Assembly: GCA_937873255.1 (NCBI GenBank)
Contig: CALMVM010000628.1
Coordinates: forward strand, 1 to 14,338
Direction: 5' to 3'
From: an uncultured Verrucomicrobiota bacterium
GTDB taxonomy: Bacteria > Verrucomicrobiota > Verrucomicrobiia > Chthoniobacterales > SZAS-18
DNA: 14,338 bases
Shown here: positions 7,608-13,784 of the stretch, in pieces
How the letters are laid out: each line of letters starts with the position of its first letter
Numbering within the stretch: the stretch's first letter is position 1
Made by a program: the position numbers and the translations under genes
Notes under the pieces: generated by a model
What the model was told of the DNA's origin: nothing
Database searches by the model: none
What the model saw: only the letters and a program-made list of their open reading frames with translations

Positions 7608-8983
7608 GGCCGGTCGCCGAGCAGGTCGTCGCGGAGTTGCGCGACCATCAGCGTGCGTTCGTCGTCGGTCAGCGCGCCGTCGCGCCAGGAAATCGTGACG
7701 TTGAGCCGCTCGCCGTGTTCGCCGAAGAAAATGCCGGTCCCCGGAGGCGTGCTCAGGCAGGGGAGGTGGTAGGCGTTGGTCACGGGGGTACCGGCGAAGG
7801 TTTTCGTCTCGGGCGCGAACGGGCCCGTGTGCGAACTATAACAGGTGCACAGCTCCCCCTTGAACTGCAAACGGATGATCTTCATGAACAGCCAACTCGG
7901 CAGCGGGCGCATCATGTCGAGCACGATGTCGAAGGACTCCGCGACCTTGTTGCGTACCATCACCGCGAATTGCGCCTTCATCGCCGCCGCCGTTTCGGCC
8001 ACGTTGCCGAGGTGTTCACGCCGGGGGTTGAAGAACAGCGGCGCGACGTGGTTGTGAAACAGCGGACCGCGCGCGCCGCGCTTGCGGGTTCGCGTGGGCA
8101 CGCTGATCCCGTAGCCCGCCGGCTGCCGCCCACGGTGGCGGAACACCCGGTCGTGCGCACGCGCCACGCACGCCACGAAAAACGTGATGGGAAACAACCC
8201 GCCGCCCAACTGCTCCGCGCGACGGCGGATGGCCGCCGCCTCCGCCGCCTCGAATGTGATGATCTGGTAATTCGGATTGCCCGGACGCGGCTTCGGTCCG
8301 CCGAGCGACGGGACGCCGGTTTCTTGCAGCCCGGTCTGATAATCCATCGCCGGCTTGGTGCGGCGGAATTTGTTCAGGAACGACAAGCGCGGCCGGGGCG
8401 GTGCGGTTCGGACGGGTTCCTCCGGACCGTCCTCGCCGTCGCAAAGCCGGGCGAGTTCCGTGCAAAAGAGTTCCGCGCCCTTGCCGTCGAACAGGAGATG
8501 CGACCACGTCAGGATCAGGCAAAACGAGCCGTCGCGCCGGGCGACCGCGTCCACCCGGGCGTTGTACTCGGTGCCATCCACAACCAACGGCTCGACCGAG
8601 AGCCACTGGATGAGTTTCCAAAGATCGACGGTCGGGGCGGCATCGGCGAAGGGCTGGCCGGGCGAAAGGTCGCCTTCGCGCCAGCACCCCAGCGGCAAAC
8701 TCGCGTCCGACGGCGGCGCGGGAACCTCCCAGTAGGGCAGACGCGTCCACCAATGGCGGCGGGGACGCGCGGCAAGGAGAGGATGTTTGGCGACCACCTG
8801 GCGTAGGCCCGCGCGCAGGCGTTCGGGGTCGGGCGGGCCGGCGAGTTCGATCACCGACTGGCTGACGTGCCCGCCCTGGTGGGTGCGGCGCATGAAATCG
8901 TCCAGCGCCAGCACGAAACTGTCCGCGACCAGGAACGGGACGCGCGCGACGGTCTTCGGGGTCGTGGCGGCCGGCGTCGGCAT
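7604..8983 (-). CDS. Free-standing condensation-domain/acyltransferase-like protein
   Basis: 459 aa. It belongs to the chloramphenicol acetyltransferase-like superfamily that includes NRPS condensation domains, PapA transferases and wax ester synthases. The catalytic signature HLLFDG (162-167; HxxxDG with H162 and D166, G167) is intact. An N-terminal segment with DDFMRR (28-33) and VVAKHPLL (63-70), and a late GTGIFFGEHG block followed by LNVTISW, match the usual order. It should transfer an acyl group from the ACP thioester to an amine or alcohol acceptor. The frame is open upstream to 9232, but that part is the out-of-frame shadow of the ACP gene. The ATG at 8983 lies 10 bases after the ACP stop, though with no clear Shine-Dalgarno. 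The stop overlaps the FAD oxidoreductase start as ATGA. No membrane segment is obvious. Acceptor unknown. Confidence 0.85.
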   Translation of the reverse strand: MPTPAATTPKTVARVPFLVADSFVLALDDFMRRTHQGGHVSQSVIELAGPPDPERLRAGLRQVVAKHPLLAARPRRHWWTRLPYWEVPAPPSDASLPLGCWREGDLSPGQPFADAAPTVDLWKLIQWLSVEPLVVDGTEYNARVDAVARRDGSFCLILTWSHLLFDGKGAELFCTELARLCDGEDGPEEPVRTAPPRPRLSFLNKFRRTKPAMDYQTGLQETGVPSLGGPKPRPGNPNYQIITFEAAEAAAIRRRAEQLGGGLFPITFFVACVARAHDRVFRHRGRQPAGYGISVPTRTRKRGARGPLFHNHVAPLFFNPRREHLGNVAETAAAMKAQFAVMVRNKVAESFDIVLDMMRPLPSWLFMKIIRLQFKGELCTCYSSHTGPFAPETKTFAGTPVTNAYHLPCLSTPPGTGIFFGEHGERLNVTISWRDGALTDDERTLMVAQLRDDLLGDRP

Positions 8984-8993
8984 CGGGGGAAAC

Positions 8994-9266
8994 CTAGGCG
9001 CTCCCCGTGGCCTGCGCGCGGATGAGTTGGGCGAGTTGCCGGGCGGTGGAGAAGTTCTCGCGCGTGAGGGAGCTTTCGGGCAGGGCCACACCGTATTCCT
9101 CCTCCACGAGGATGAGCAGTTGCATGATCGCCATCGAGTCCATGCCGAGCGTGTAGAGGTCGGTGCCGGGGGCCACGGGCGCGTCGGTTTCCAGCAGTCG
9201 TTCGCGCAGGAGCACGACGCGTTGCTGGTCAAGGATTTCCAACGGGGGGACGCTCGGCTCGGGCAT
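8994..9266 (-). CDS. Acyl (or peptidyl) carrier protein
   Basis: 90 aa, normal carrier-protein size. LGMDSM (40-45) contains the phosphopantetheine attachment serine S44, followed by the amphipathic recognition helix (AIMQLLILVEEEYG) and the acidic/hydrophobic pattern typical of the four-helix fold. It needs a 4'-phosphopantetheinyl transferase from elsewhere in the genome. It is the first gene of a five-gene minus-strand operon, just upstream of the condensation protein. That position makes it the natural carrier for the acid activated by the ligase gene and for modification by the flavoenzymes. The ATG at 9266 has no visible Shine-Dalgarno. Methionine flanks the serine on the C-terminal side, where Leu or Ile is more common. 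It could serve as either an ACP or a PCP, and sequence alone does not settle which. Confidence 0.93.
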   Translation of the reverse strand: MPEPSVPPLEILDQQRVVLLRERLLETDAPVAPGTDLYTLGMDSMAIMQLLILVEEEYGVALPESSLTRENFSTARQLAQLIRAQATGSA

Positions 9267-9276
9267 GAAACGGCGG

Positions 9277-9306
9277 AGGCTAGTCCACGGCGGCGACCGT
9301 CGTCAA
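9277..9306 (-). promoter_or_regulatory. Possible promoter of the ACP operon
   Basis: On the minus strand, TTGACG (9306-9301, five of six to the -35 consensus) is followed after 18 bases by TAGCCT (9282-9277, three of six to the -10). Transcription would begin only a few bases before the ACP ATG at 9266, in keeping with its lack of a Shine-Dalgarno. The -10 match is weak, so this is tentative. Confidence 0.3.
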
Positions 9307-9308
9307 GG

Positions 9309-9335
9309 GCCGTCCCGGCTTACCCGCTGGACGGC
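9309..9335. repeat. Seven-base inverted repeat between the divergent promoters
   Basis: GCCGTCC (9309-9315) and GGACGGC (9329-9335) form a perfect dyad with a 13-base spacer. Arm starts are 20 bases apart, about two helical turns. It lies between the two candidate -35 boxes, a fitting place for a shared regulator, but a short GC-rich dyad could arise by chance. Confidence 0.2.
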
Positions 9336-9353
9336 GGCCGATTGCGAAACGGG

Positions 9354-9383
9354 TTGAGCCCGCCGCGGTGAGACCGTATAAAT
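9354..9383 (+). promoter_or_regulatory. Sigma-70-type promoter of halogenase-like gene B
   Basis: TTGAGC (9354-9359) and TATAAA (9377-9382, within TATAAAT) are separated by exactly 17 bases, the best promoter match in the window. The expected start point falls at about 9389-9390, on the ATG at 9390. The message would therefore be leaderless or nearly so. An AGG lies only one base from the ATG, too close to act as a normal ribosome site. Confidence 0.55.
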
Positions 9384-9389
9384 GCAGGC

Positions 9390-11030
9390 ATGATCCTGGA
9401 ACAGCCGCTGCCACCCGCCGCGCCGCCCGCCCGCCGCGAGGAACCGGACGCCGGCCTGTACGATGTCGCCATCATCGGCGGTGCTTTGTCCGGCGCGGCG
9501 ACAGCGGTCCTGCTTTTGCGCAAAAACCCGGCTCTGCGGGTGGTCGTGATCGAACGCTCGGCTGCGTTCGAGCGCCGGGTGGGGGAGTCGACCATCGAGA
9601 TCAGCACGTTTTTCCTGTTGCACCAGCTCGGGCTGGCCGAGCACCTGAACGAACCCCATTATGTCAAACAGGGGCTGCGATTTTATTTTTCCAACGACCG
9701 GGCGGAGAAGTTCGACGACTGCGGCGAGATCGGCGGGCGGTTCCTCACGCGCGTGCCCGCCTTCATGGTGGACCGGGCCGTGCTCGACGAGGAGGTGTTG
9801 CGTTGCGCGGGCGAACTCGGCGCGGAGATCCGCCGCCCCGCGCAGATGGTCCGCACGGAACTCGCCGCCGGCGGTCAGCAAAGGGTCACGGTCCGCGATG
9901 CCGACGGGCGGGAGAGTGTTGTCCGCGCCCGCTGGGTGGTCGATGCCTCCGGCGTGCGCGCGCTGTTGGCCCGGCAGGAAGGCTGGCATCGTCAAAATGA
10001 GGACCATCCCACCGCTGCCGTCTGGTCGCGATGGACGGGGGTCAAACACCTTGACGGACCGGATATGCGCACCAAGTGGCCGGAGTGGTCCCGGCGCGTC
10101 TTCGGCATGCGCCACACGGCGACCAATCACGCGATGGGTGACGGCTGGTGGGCATGGTTCATCCCGTTGAAGGGCGGCGACGTGAGCGTGGGCGTCGTGT
10201 ACGACCAACGTTACGTGACGCTGCCGCCGGGACCGAGCGTTTGCGAACGGCTGCGGGCGTTTTTGACCGAGCGCAGCCCGTTCGCGCGGGAGGTGCTCGC
10301 CGATGCCCGTCCGCAGGAGGACGACATCCATTTTCGCAAGAATCTGCCCTACTACAGCACGACGTTCGCCGGTGATGGGTTCGCGCTCGTCGGAGACGCG
10401 GCGGGGTTCATCGATCCCTTCTACAGCCCGGGCATGGATTGGATCGCGTACACCGCGAACGCAGCGGCCGACGTGATCCTCGCCGAGCGGGCGGGGGAAA
10501 CCGACATTCCGAAACGCCTCGAACGCCACAACCGCGACTACGCGCGAGCCTATCGGCGGTGGTTCGAGGCGATCTACCAGAACAAGTACGAGTACATGGG
10601 CGACTTCGAGCTGTACCGCATCGCCTTCCTGTTCGACTTGGGGCTGTATTACCTTTTCGTGGCGTCCCAGCCGTTCCGCAACGGCGCGGAAGTTCTTGTC
10701 CGGCCGATCTATGCGCTGCCGCCCTCGACGCCGTTTTTTTACTTCATGCGCTTCTACAACCGCCGCATGGCCGCGATGGGACGCGTCCGCCGCACGCGGG
10801 GATTGTTCGGTCGGCGCAACGTCGGGCGCAACTACCTTTTCGGCGGCTTCACCTTCAGCGTGAAAAGCGCGTGGCCGCTGGTGGGTGCGTTCCGGAGCTG
10901 GCTGTGGCTAGAACTGACCGAAGGCTGGCGGAGTTGGTGGCAAACGACGCCCAAGCCGGTCACCTCGCCGCGTAAGTCGAACCGTGCGGCGGTCCCGGCG
11001 GCAGCGGTTTCCGAAGCGTCGGCCGCCTGA
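9390..11030 (+). CDS. Flavin-dependent halogenase-like FAD oxidoreductase (B)
   Basis: 546 aa. The FAD site reads GGALSG (30-35), with Ala at the second conserved Gly of GxGxxG. VGES (64-67) follows. K93, in YVKQGLRF, is in the expected place of the catalytic halogenase lysine. WAWFIP (254-259) matches WxWxIP, and FIDPFYSPG (340-348) matches FxxPxxSxG next to VGDAAG (334-339). A C-terminal region of about 190 residues, longer than in protein A, contains aromatic-rich and hydrophobic helices (for example LFDLGLYYLFVA near 413-424) that may contact a membrane or a lipid-like substrate. It ends in a basic, Ala-rich tail. It is transcribed divergently from the ACP operon, from a promoter that would give a leaderless message. 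It may halogenate or otherwise oxidise the same intermediate as protein A at another position. A non-halogenating oxidoreductase remains possible. Confidence 0.85.
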   Translation: MILEQPLPPAAPPARREEPDAGLYDVAIIGGALSGAATAVLLLRKNPALRVVVIERSAAFERRVGESTIEISTFFLLHQLGLAEHLNEPHYVKQGLRFYFSNDRAEKFDDCGEIGGRFLTRVPAFMVDRAVLDEEVLRCAGELGAEIRRPAQMVRTELAAGGQQRVTVRDADGRESVVRARWVVDASGVRALLARQEGWHRQNEDHPTAAVWSRWTGVKHLDGPDMRTKWPEWSRRVFGMRHTATNHAMGDGWWAWFIPLKGGDVSVGVVYDQRYVTLPPGPSVCERLRAFLTERSPFAREVLADARPQEDDIHFRKNLPYYSTTFAGDGFALVGDAAGFIDPFYSPGMDWIAYTANAAADVILAERAGETDIPKRLERHNRDYARAYRRWFEAIYQNKYEYMGDFELYRIAFLFDLGLYYLFVASQPFRNGAEVLVRPIYALPPSTPFFYFMRFYNRRMAAMGRVRRTRGLFGRRNVGRNYLFGGFTFSVKSAWPLVGAFRSWLWLELTEGWRSWWQTTPKPVTSPRKSNRAAVPAAAVSEASAA

Positions 11031-11041
11031 CGAAACGAAGA

Positions 11042-11075
11042 CGCCCGTTCGCGGTCTATCGACCACGAACGGGCG
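11042..11075. terminator. Shared hairpin terminator between convergent genes
   Basis: CGCCCGTTCG (11042-11051) and CGAACGGGCG (11066-11075) form a perfect ten-base stem. Inside it, after one mismatch, GGTC/GACC adds four more pairs around a TATC loop. It lies just after the stop of halogenase-like gene B and downstream of the ferritin-like gene on the other strand. The minus-strand side is followed by a T-rich stretch (TCTTCGTTTCG). The plus-strand side has only AAATT, so it should work best for the minus-strand gene. Confidence 0.75.
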
Positions 11076-11106
11076 GCAAATTACCGAGTGTCGCGCCGCT
11101 TCCCGA

Positions 11107-11631
11107 TCAGACCTTCAAAGGCTGGGTCTGGGCGGCGACGTTGATGCGGGAGGCGAGCGTATTGAGCTTGGAGTCCGCCGCGATTTCCTCGTCAAGACTC
11201 TGCTGCAAAAGGCTGACGGCGTCCGTATGGCCGAGCAACTCCGCGTAGGTCCGCGCGCTGCCGTATCCGGCCATCTCGTAGTGTTCGGCGTGCTGGGCCT
11301 CCATGATGAGGCCGGCGTCTTTCACGGCGTCGGTAGCATCCTCGCCGATCCAGCCGCTGCCTTCGGAAATGATCCCTTTCATGCCGTTGCAGGTGTAGCC
11401 GGAAAGCGAGGTCCCGAGCTTATCGGCAATCGTTTCCAGACGCACGATCTGGTTTTCCGTCTCGCGCAGGTGCGTCTCGAACGCCAGCCGCAGGTCGGGA
11501 GACTTGGAGGCTTCCGCCATCTTGGGCAGCGCCTTGGTGAGTTGATGTTCGGCGCTGTACAGATCCTTGAGCAAATGCACGTAAAGGTCCTGGAGCGTGT
11601 TGAACTGTTCGCCTAAGCCGAAGAGAGACAT
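11107..11631 (-). CDS. YciF/DUF892 ferritin-like domain protein
   Basis: 174 aa, typical length for the YciE/YciF family (PF05974), a four-helix-bundle fold with a probable di-iron site. Family features are the N-terminal LQDLYVHLLKDLYSAEHQL region (residues 13-31), PKMAEAS (36-42), the helix with HLRETENQIVRLE (54-66), the short EAQHAEHYE segment (111-119) and DEE (147-149). E28, E57, E111, E116 and H117 are candidate metal ligands. These proteins are commonly stress-induced. Their biochemical role is not settled, with proposals around oxidative stress and peroxide handling. No signal peptide. The start at 11631 lacks a visible Shine-Dalgarno, but the conserved N-terminus begins directly after it. 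Flanking spacers and a terminator make it a single-gene unit unrelated to the ACP cluster. Confidence 0.9.
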   Translation of the reverse strand: MSLFGLGEQFNTLQDLYVHLLKDLYSAEHQLTKALPKMAEASKSPDLRLAFETHLRETENQIVRLETIADKLGTSLSGYTCNGMKGIISEGSGWIGEDATDAVKDAGLIMEAQHAEHYEMAGYGSARTYAELLGHTDAVSLLQQSLDEEIAADSKLNTLASRINVAAQTQPLKV

Positions 11632-11672
11632 AAATGGAATGGGTGTTTTGGTGGTTTGATCCGTACTCTCAT

Positions 11673-11728
11673 GAATCGGTCGGCAACCCGCTGCCCGGCC
11701 GGGTCGAATCCTACTCCGCGACCGATTC
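11673..11728. repeat. Ten-base inverted repeat at the 3' end of the monooxygenase gene
   Basis: GAATCGGTCG (11673-11682) and CGACCGATTC (11719-11728) are perfect reverse complements around a 36-base interior that itself holds the palindrome CCCGGCCGGG (11694-11703). The right arm lies in the last codons of the monooxygenase gene. The structure could stabilise or end its transcript, but no T-run follows on the minus strand. It also covers the region upstream of the ferritin-like gene, so a regulatory role there is possible. Confidence 0.4.
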
Positions 11729-12763
11729 TAACCGCCGGGCGGGCTGGATCACCTGCGCGGCGAAACGCTCCATCTCCTCGGCCTGCGGACTGCATTGCAG
11801 CAATAGCAGATCGACGCCCGCCGCCGCGAATTCCTCGACCCGCGCGGACACCTGCGCGGGCGTGCCGATCAGCCCCGGGCGCAAACCCCGATTAGACACC
11901 GAATATTCCTCGATAGTCATGCGTTGTTCGAGCTGGGTGCCACTGAGCCACTGCTGGTAATTGGCAAAGCCCGCCGCGCTCGCCCGCACGTCCGTGATCC
12001 GCGCCAACTCGGCCTGCGCCTCCCGCTCCGTGTCGCGCACGATGGCATAGGCCGCGACGCCAAATTGCATTGGCGGCAATCCGAAGCGTTCTCTACGCTC
12101 GCGCATATCGGCGATTTTGGCCGCGATGCGCTCGGGTGGGTCGCCGTGCATCACGTAGGCATCGCAGCGTTGCGCGATGAGATTCTTTGCGGCCTCGCTC
12201 TCACCGCCCGCGTACAACGTCGGCCGGGGCCGGGTGAGCGGCTTCGGCTGGAGGATCGTGTTTTCGACGCGGTAGTAATTCCCCGTGTACGAGAAGCGGT
12301 CCTGCTTCCACAGGCCGTCGATGACCTCCAGCCACTCGGTGGTGCGGGCGTAGCGGTCCTCGTGCTGCTCGAAATGCACGCCGTATTGGCGCGCCTCGTC
12401 GGCCCACCACGAGGAAACGACGTTGAGCGACAGCCGGCCGGGCGTGCCGCAGATGTGGTCGATGTTGGCGGCCTGTTTTGCCAGCAGCGCGGGCGAATGG
12501 AACGTCGGGCGCACCGCGACCATCAGTTCGAGCCGTTCGGTGACGGTCGCCAGCGCCGCCGCCGTGCTCCACGCGTCGAGCGAGGGGGCATCGGTGCCTT
12601 TGATGTCGTTGAGGTTCAACTCGGCGACCAGCGTCAGGTCGTAGCCGATCTGTTCGCTGCGGCAGGCCAGCCGGCGGACGTAATCCCACGAGGCCGTCAT
12701 GCCCTCGTCCTCCACGTTGCGCAGCCAGCCGCCGAAGATGGGGAGCCAATAACCGTATCGCAT
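11711..12763 (-). CDS. LLM-class flavin-dependent monooxygenase (SsuD/SfnG-like)
   Basis: 350 aa, a luciferase-like TIM-barrel protein of the length usual for FMNH2-dependent alkanesulfonate or dimethylsulfone monooxygenases. Recognisable blocks are N-terminal YGYWLPIFGGW (3-13), GRLSLNVVSSWW (109-120), HEDRYAR (134-140) with EWLEVIDGLW (143-152), QPKPLTRPRPTLYAGG (172-187), and a late GTP-containing segment with AAGVDLLLLQCSP. Such enzymes use reduced flavin from a partner reductase and oxygen to oxidise small molecules, often cleaving C-S bonds. It starts one base after the stop of the ATP-grasp gene (TGA-C-ATG), so the two are almost certainly co-translated. No sulfonate transporter or flavin reductase is in the window, so a sulfur-scavenging role is only one option. 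A tailoring role with the ATP-grasp enzyme is another. Confidence 0.88.
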   Translation of the reverse strand: MRYGYWLPIFGGWLRNVEDEGMTASWDYVRRLACRSEQIGYDLTLVAELNLNDIKGTDAPSLDAWSTAAALATVTERLELMVAVRPTFHSPALLAKQAANIDHICGTPGRLSLNVVSSWWADEARQYGVHFEQHEDRYARTTEWLEVIDGLWKQDRFSYTGNYYRVENTILQPKPLTRPRPTLYAGGESEAAKNLIAQRCDAYVMHGDPPERIAAKIADMRERRERFGLPPMQFGVAAYAIVRDTEREAQAELARITDVRASAAGFANYQQWLSGTQLEQRMTIEEYSVSNRGLRPGLIGTPAQVSARVEEFAAAGVDLLLLQCSPQAEEMERFAAQVIQPARRLESVAE

Positions 12764-12764
12764 G

Positions 12765-13742
12765 TCAGGAAACCCGCTGGATTTCGGCTTCGAGAAAATC
12801 GACCAGCCGCGCGTGCGGGTCGAAACCGATCACGCGCGGGGCATCCGCCACGAAGTTTGACAGGGCGTTCACGTCGTAATACACCCGCCGGCCGTCGCGG
12901 TCGTCGATCATGGACTCGATGCCGCCCACGTCGATGCCGGCCGCCTGCGCGATGGCCTCGCACGCGCCGATCACCCCCGGCGGCGGCGTGACGGCCTCCA
13001 CCCGCAAACCGCGTCGCGGAGCCTCCACGGGGCACGCGCTCGTGGCGGAGCGGGCAAGTTCCTCGCCGTCCTTCGTCTGGCAGGCATCGGCCGGGCAGAG
13101 GTCGAAGGAGTCGGCCTCGGGGAAGACGTTGATCGCGTAGAGATATTTCCCGCCGAGCGTTTCCACACGGGTGATGTGGCCGTCGCGCGCCGGGATGTAT
13201 TCCTGCACGAGCGCCACGTCGTCGAGGCCAAGTTCGATCTGGTCGGCCTCGGCCGCCGCTTCGAGGTCTTCCTTAGCGTCGAAACGCACGATCCCCGCGC
13301 CGCTGCCGCCGACGTTGGCCTTCACCACGACCGGGAAACGCAGCCCGCGCGCCGCCGCCGGGGCGTCCGCCCCGCGATGGATCACCCGCGAGCGCGGAGC
13401 CGCCAATCCGAGGTCGGCCAGGAGCGTGAGTTGGAGCGCCTTGGAAATCTCGTAGCCAAACGCCTTCGAGCCGTTGATCACCCGGACGCCGATCCGCTCC
13501 AGATGTCGCAAAAGATTAAGCGTGTGCAGGATCGCGCTGCCGCTGCCGCGCAGGTACGACGATGGGCTGATACGGTTAAAGAAAACCGGAGCCGGCCGGG
13601 AGTCGTCGGCGGGATCGTAGATCGCCGGTTCGCGGGCGTCGAGACGGCGGTACGGAATGCCCCGGCGGTCGAGTTCGGCGAACAGCGGCCGGAACCAGTC
13701 GGGGTGCTCGTGGTAGATGGCGAGAGAGGCGGCGGAGGTCAT
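12765..13742 (-). CDS. ATP-grasp ligase, RimK-like
   Basis: 325 aa. The N-terminal pre-ATP-grasp domain is followed by the ATP-binding region: FPVVVKANVGGSGAG (136-150, with K141 and the Gly-rich loop), VQEYIPARDGHITRVE (179-194) and the metal-binding YYDVNALSNF segment (288-297, D290 and N292). RimK-type enzymes join a carboxylate to an amine through an acyl-phosphate, for example adding glutamate to proteins or cofactors. Residues 210-240 hold three cysteines (C216, C221, C237) in an Asp/Pro-rich loop, and C261 follows, an unusual density for this family. It lies 42 bases after the photoproduct-lyase gene and one base before the monooxygenase, so it is the middle gene of a probable operon. 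The 3'-end TGA-C-ATG junction supports coupling. Substrate unknown. Confidence 0.87.
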   Translation of the reverse strand: MTSAASLAIYHEHPDWFRPLFAELDRRGIPYRRLDAREPAIYDPADDSRPAPVFFNRISPSSYLRGSGSAILHTLNLLRHLERIGVRVINGSKAFGYEISKALQLTLLADLGLAAPRSRVIHRGADAPAAARGLRFPVVVKANVGGSGAGIVRFDAKEDLEAAAEADQIELGLDDVALVQEYIPARDGHITRVETLGGKYLYAINVFPEADSFDLCPADACQTKDGEELARSATSACPVEAPRRGLRVEAVTPPPGVIGACEAIAQAAGIDVGGIESMIDDRDGRRVYYDVNALSNFVADAPRVIGFDPHARLVDFLEAEIQRVS

Positions 13743-13784
13743 CGGCGTGTCACTTCAAATCGCATCTCGCGCGGCCCCGGGCCG

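Noticed and set aside
8984..9232. N-terminal extension of the condensation protein to 9232
   Set aside because: The extra 83 codons are a Ser/Pro/Arg-rich frame-shifted reading of the ACP gene. The ATG at 8983, just after the ACP stop, gives a normal-length protein.
9303..10529. Minus-strand open frame of 408 codons opposite halogenase-like gene B
   Set aside because: The plus-strand protein has intact flavin and halogenase motifs throughout. The minus frame shows none and would also run through the divergent promoter region.
13772..13784. Small GC hairpin CGGCC/GGCCG as terminator of the photoproduct-lyase gene
   Set aside because: It has only five base pairs with a three-base loop and no T-run, and the next gene starts within 42 bases, so read-through is more likely.
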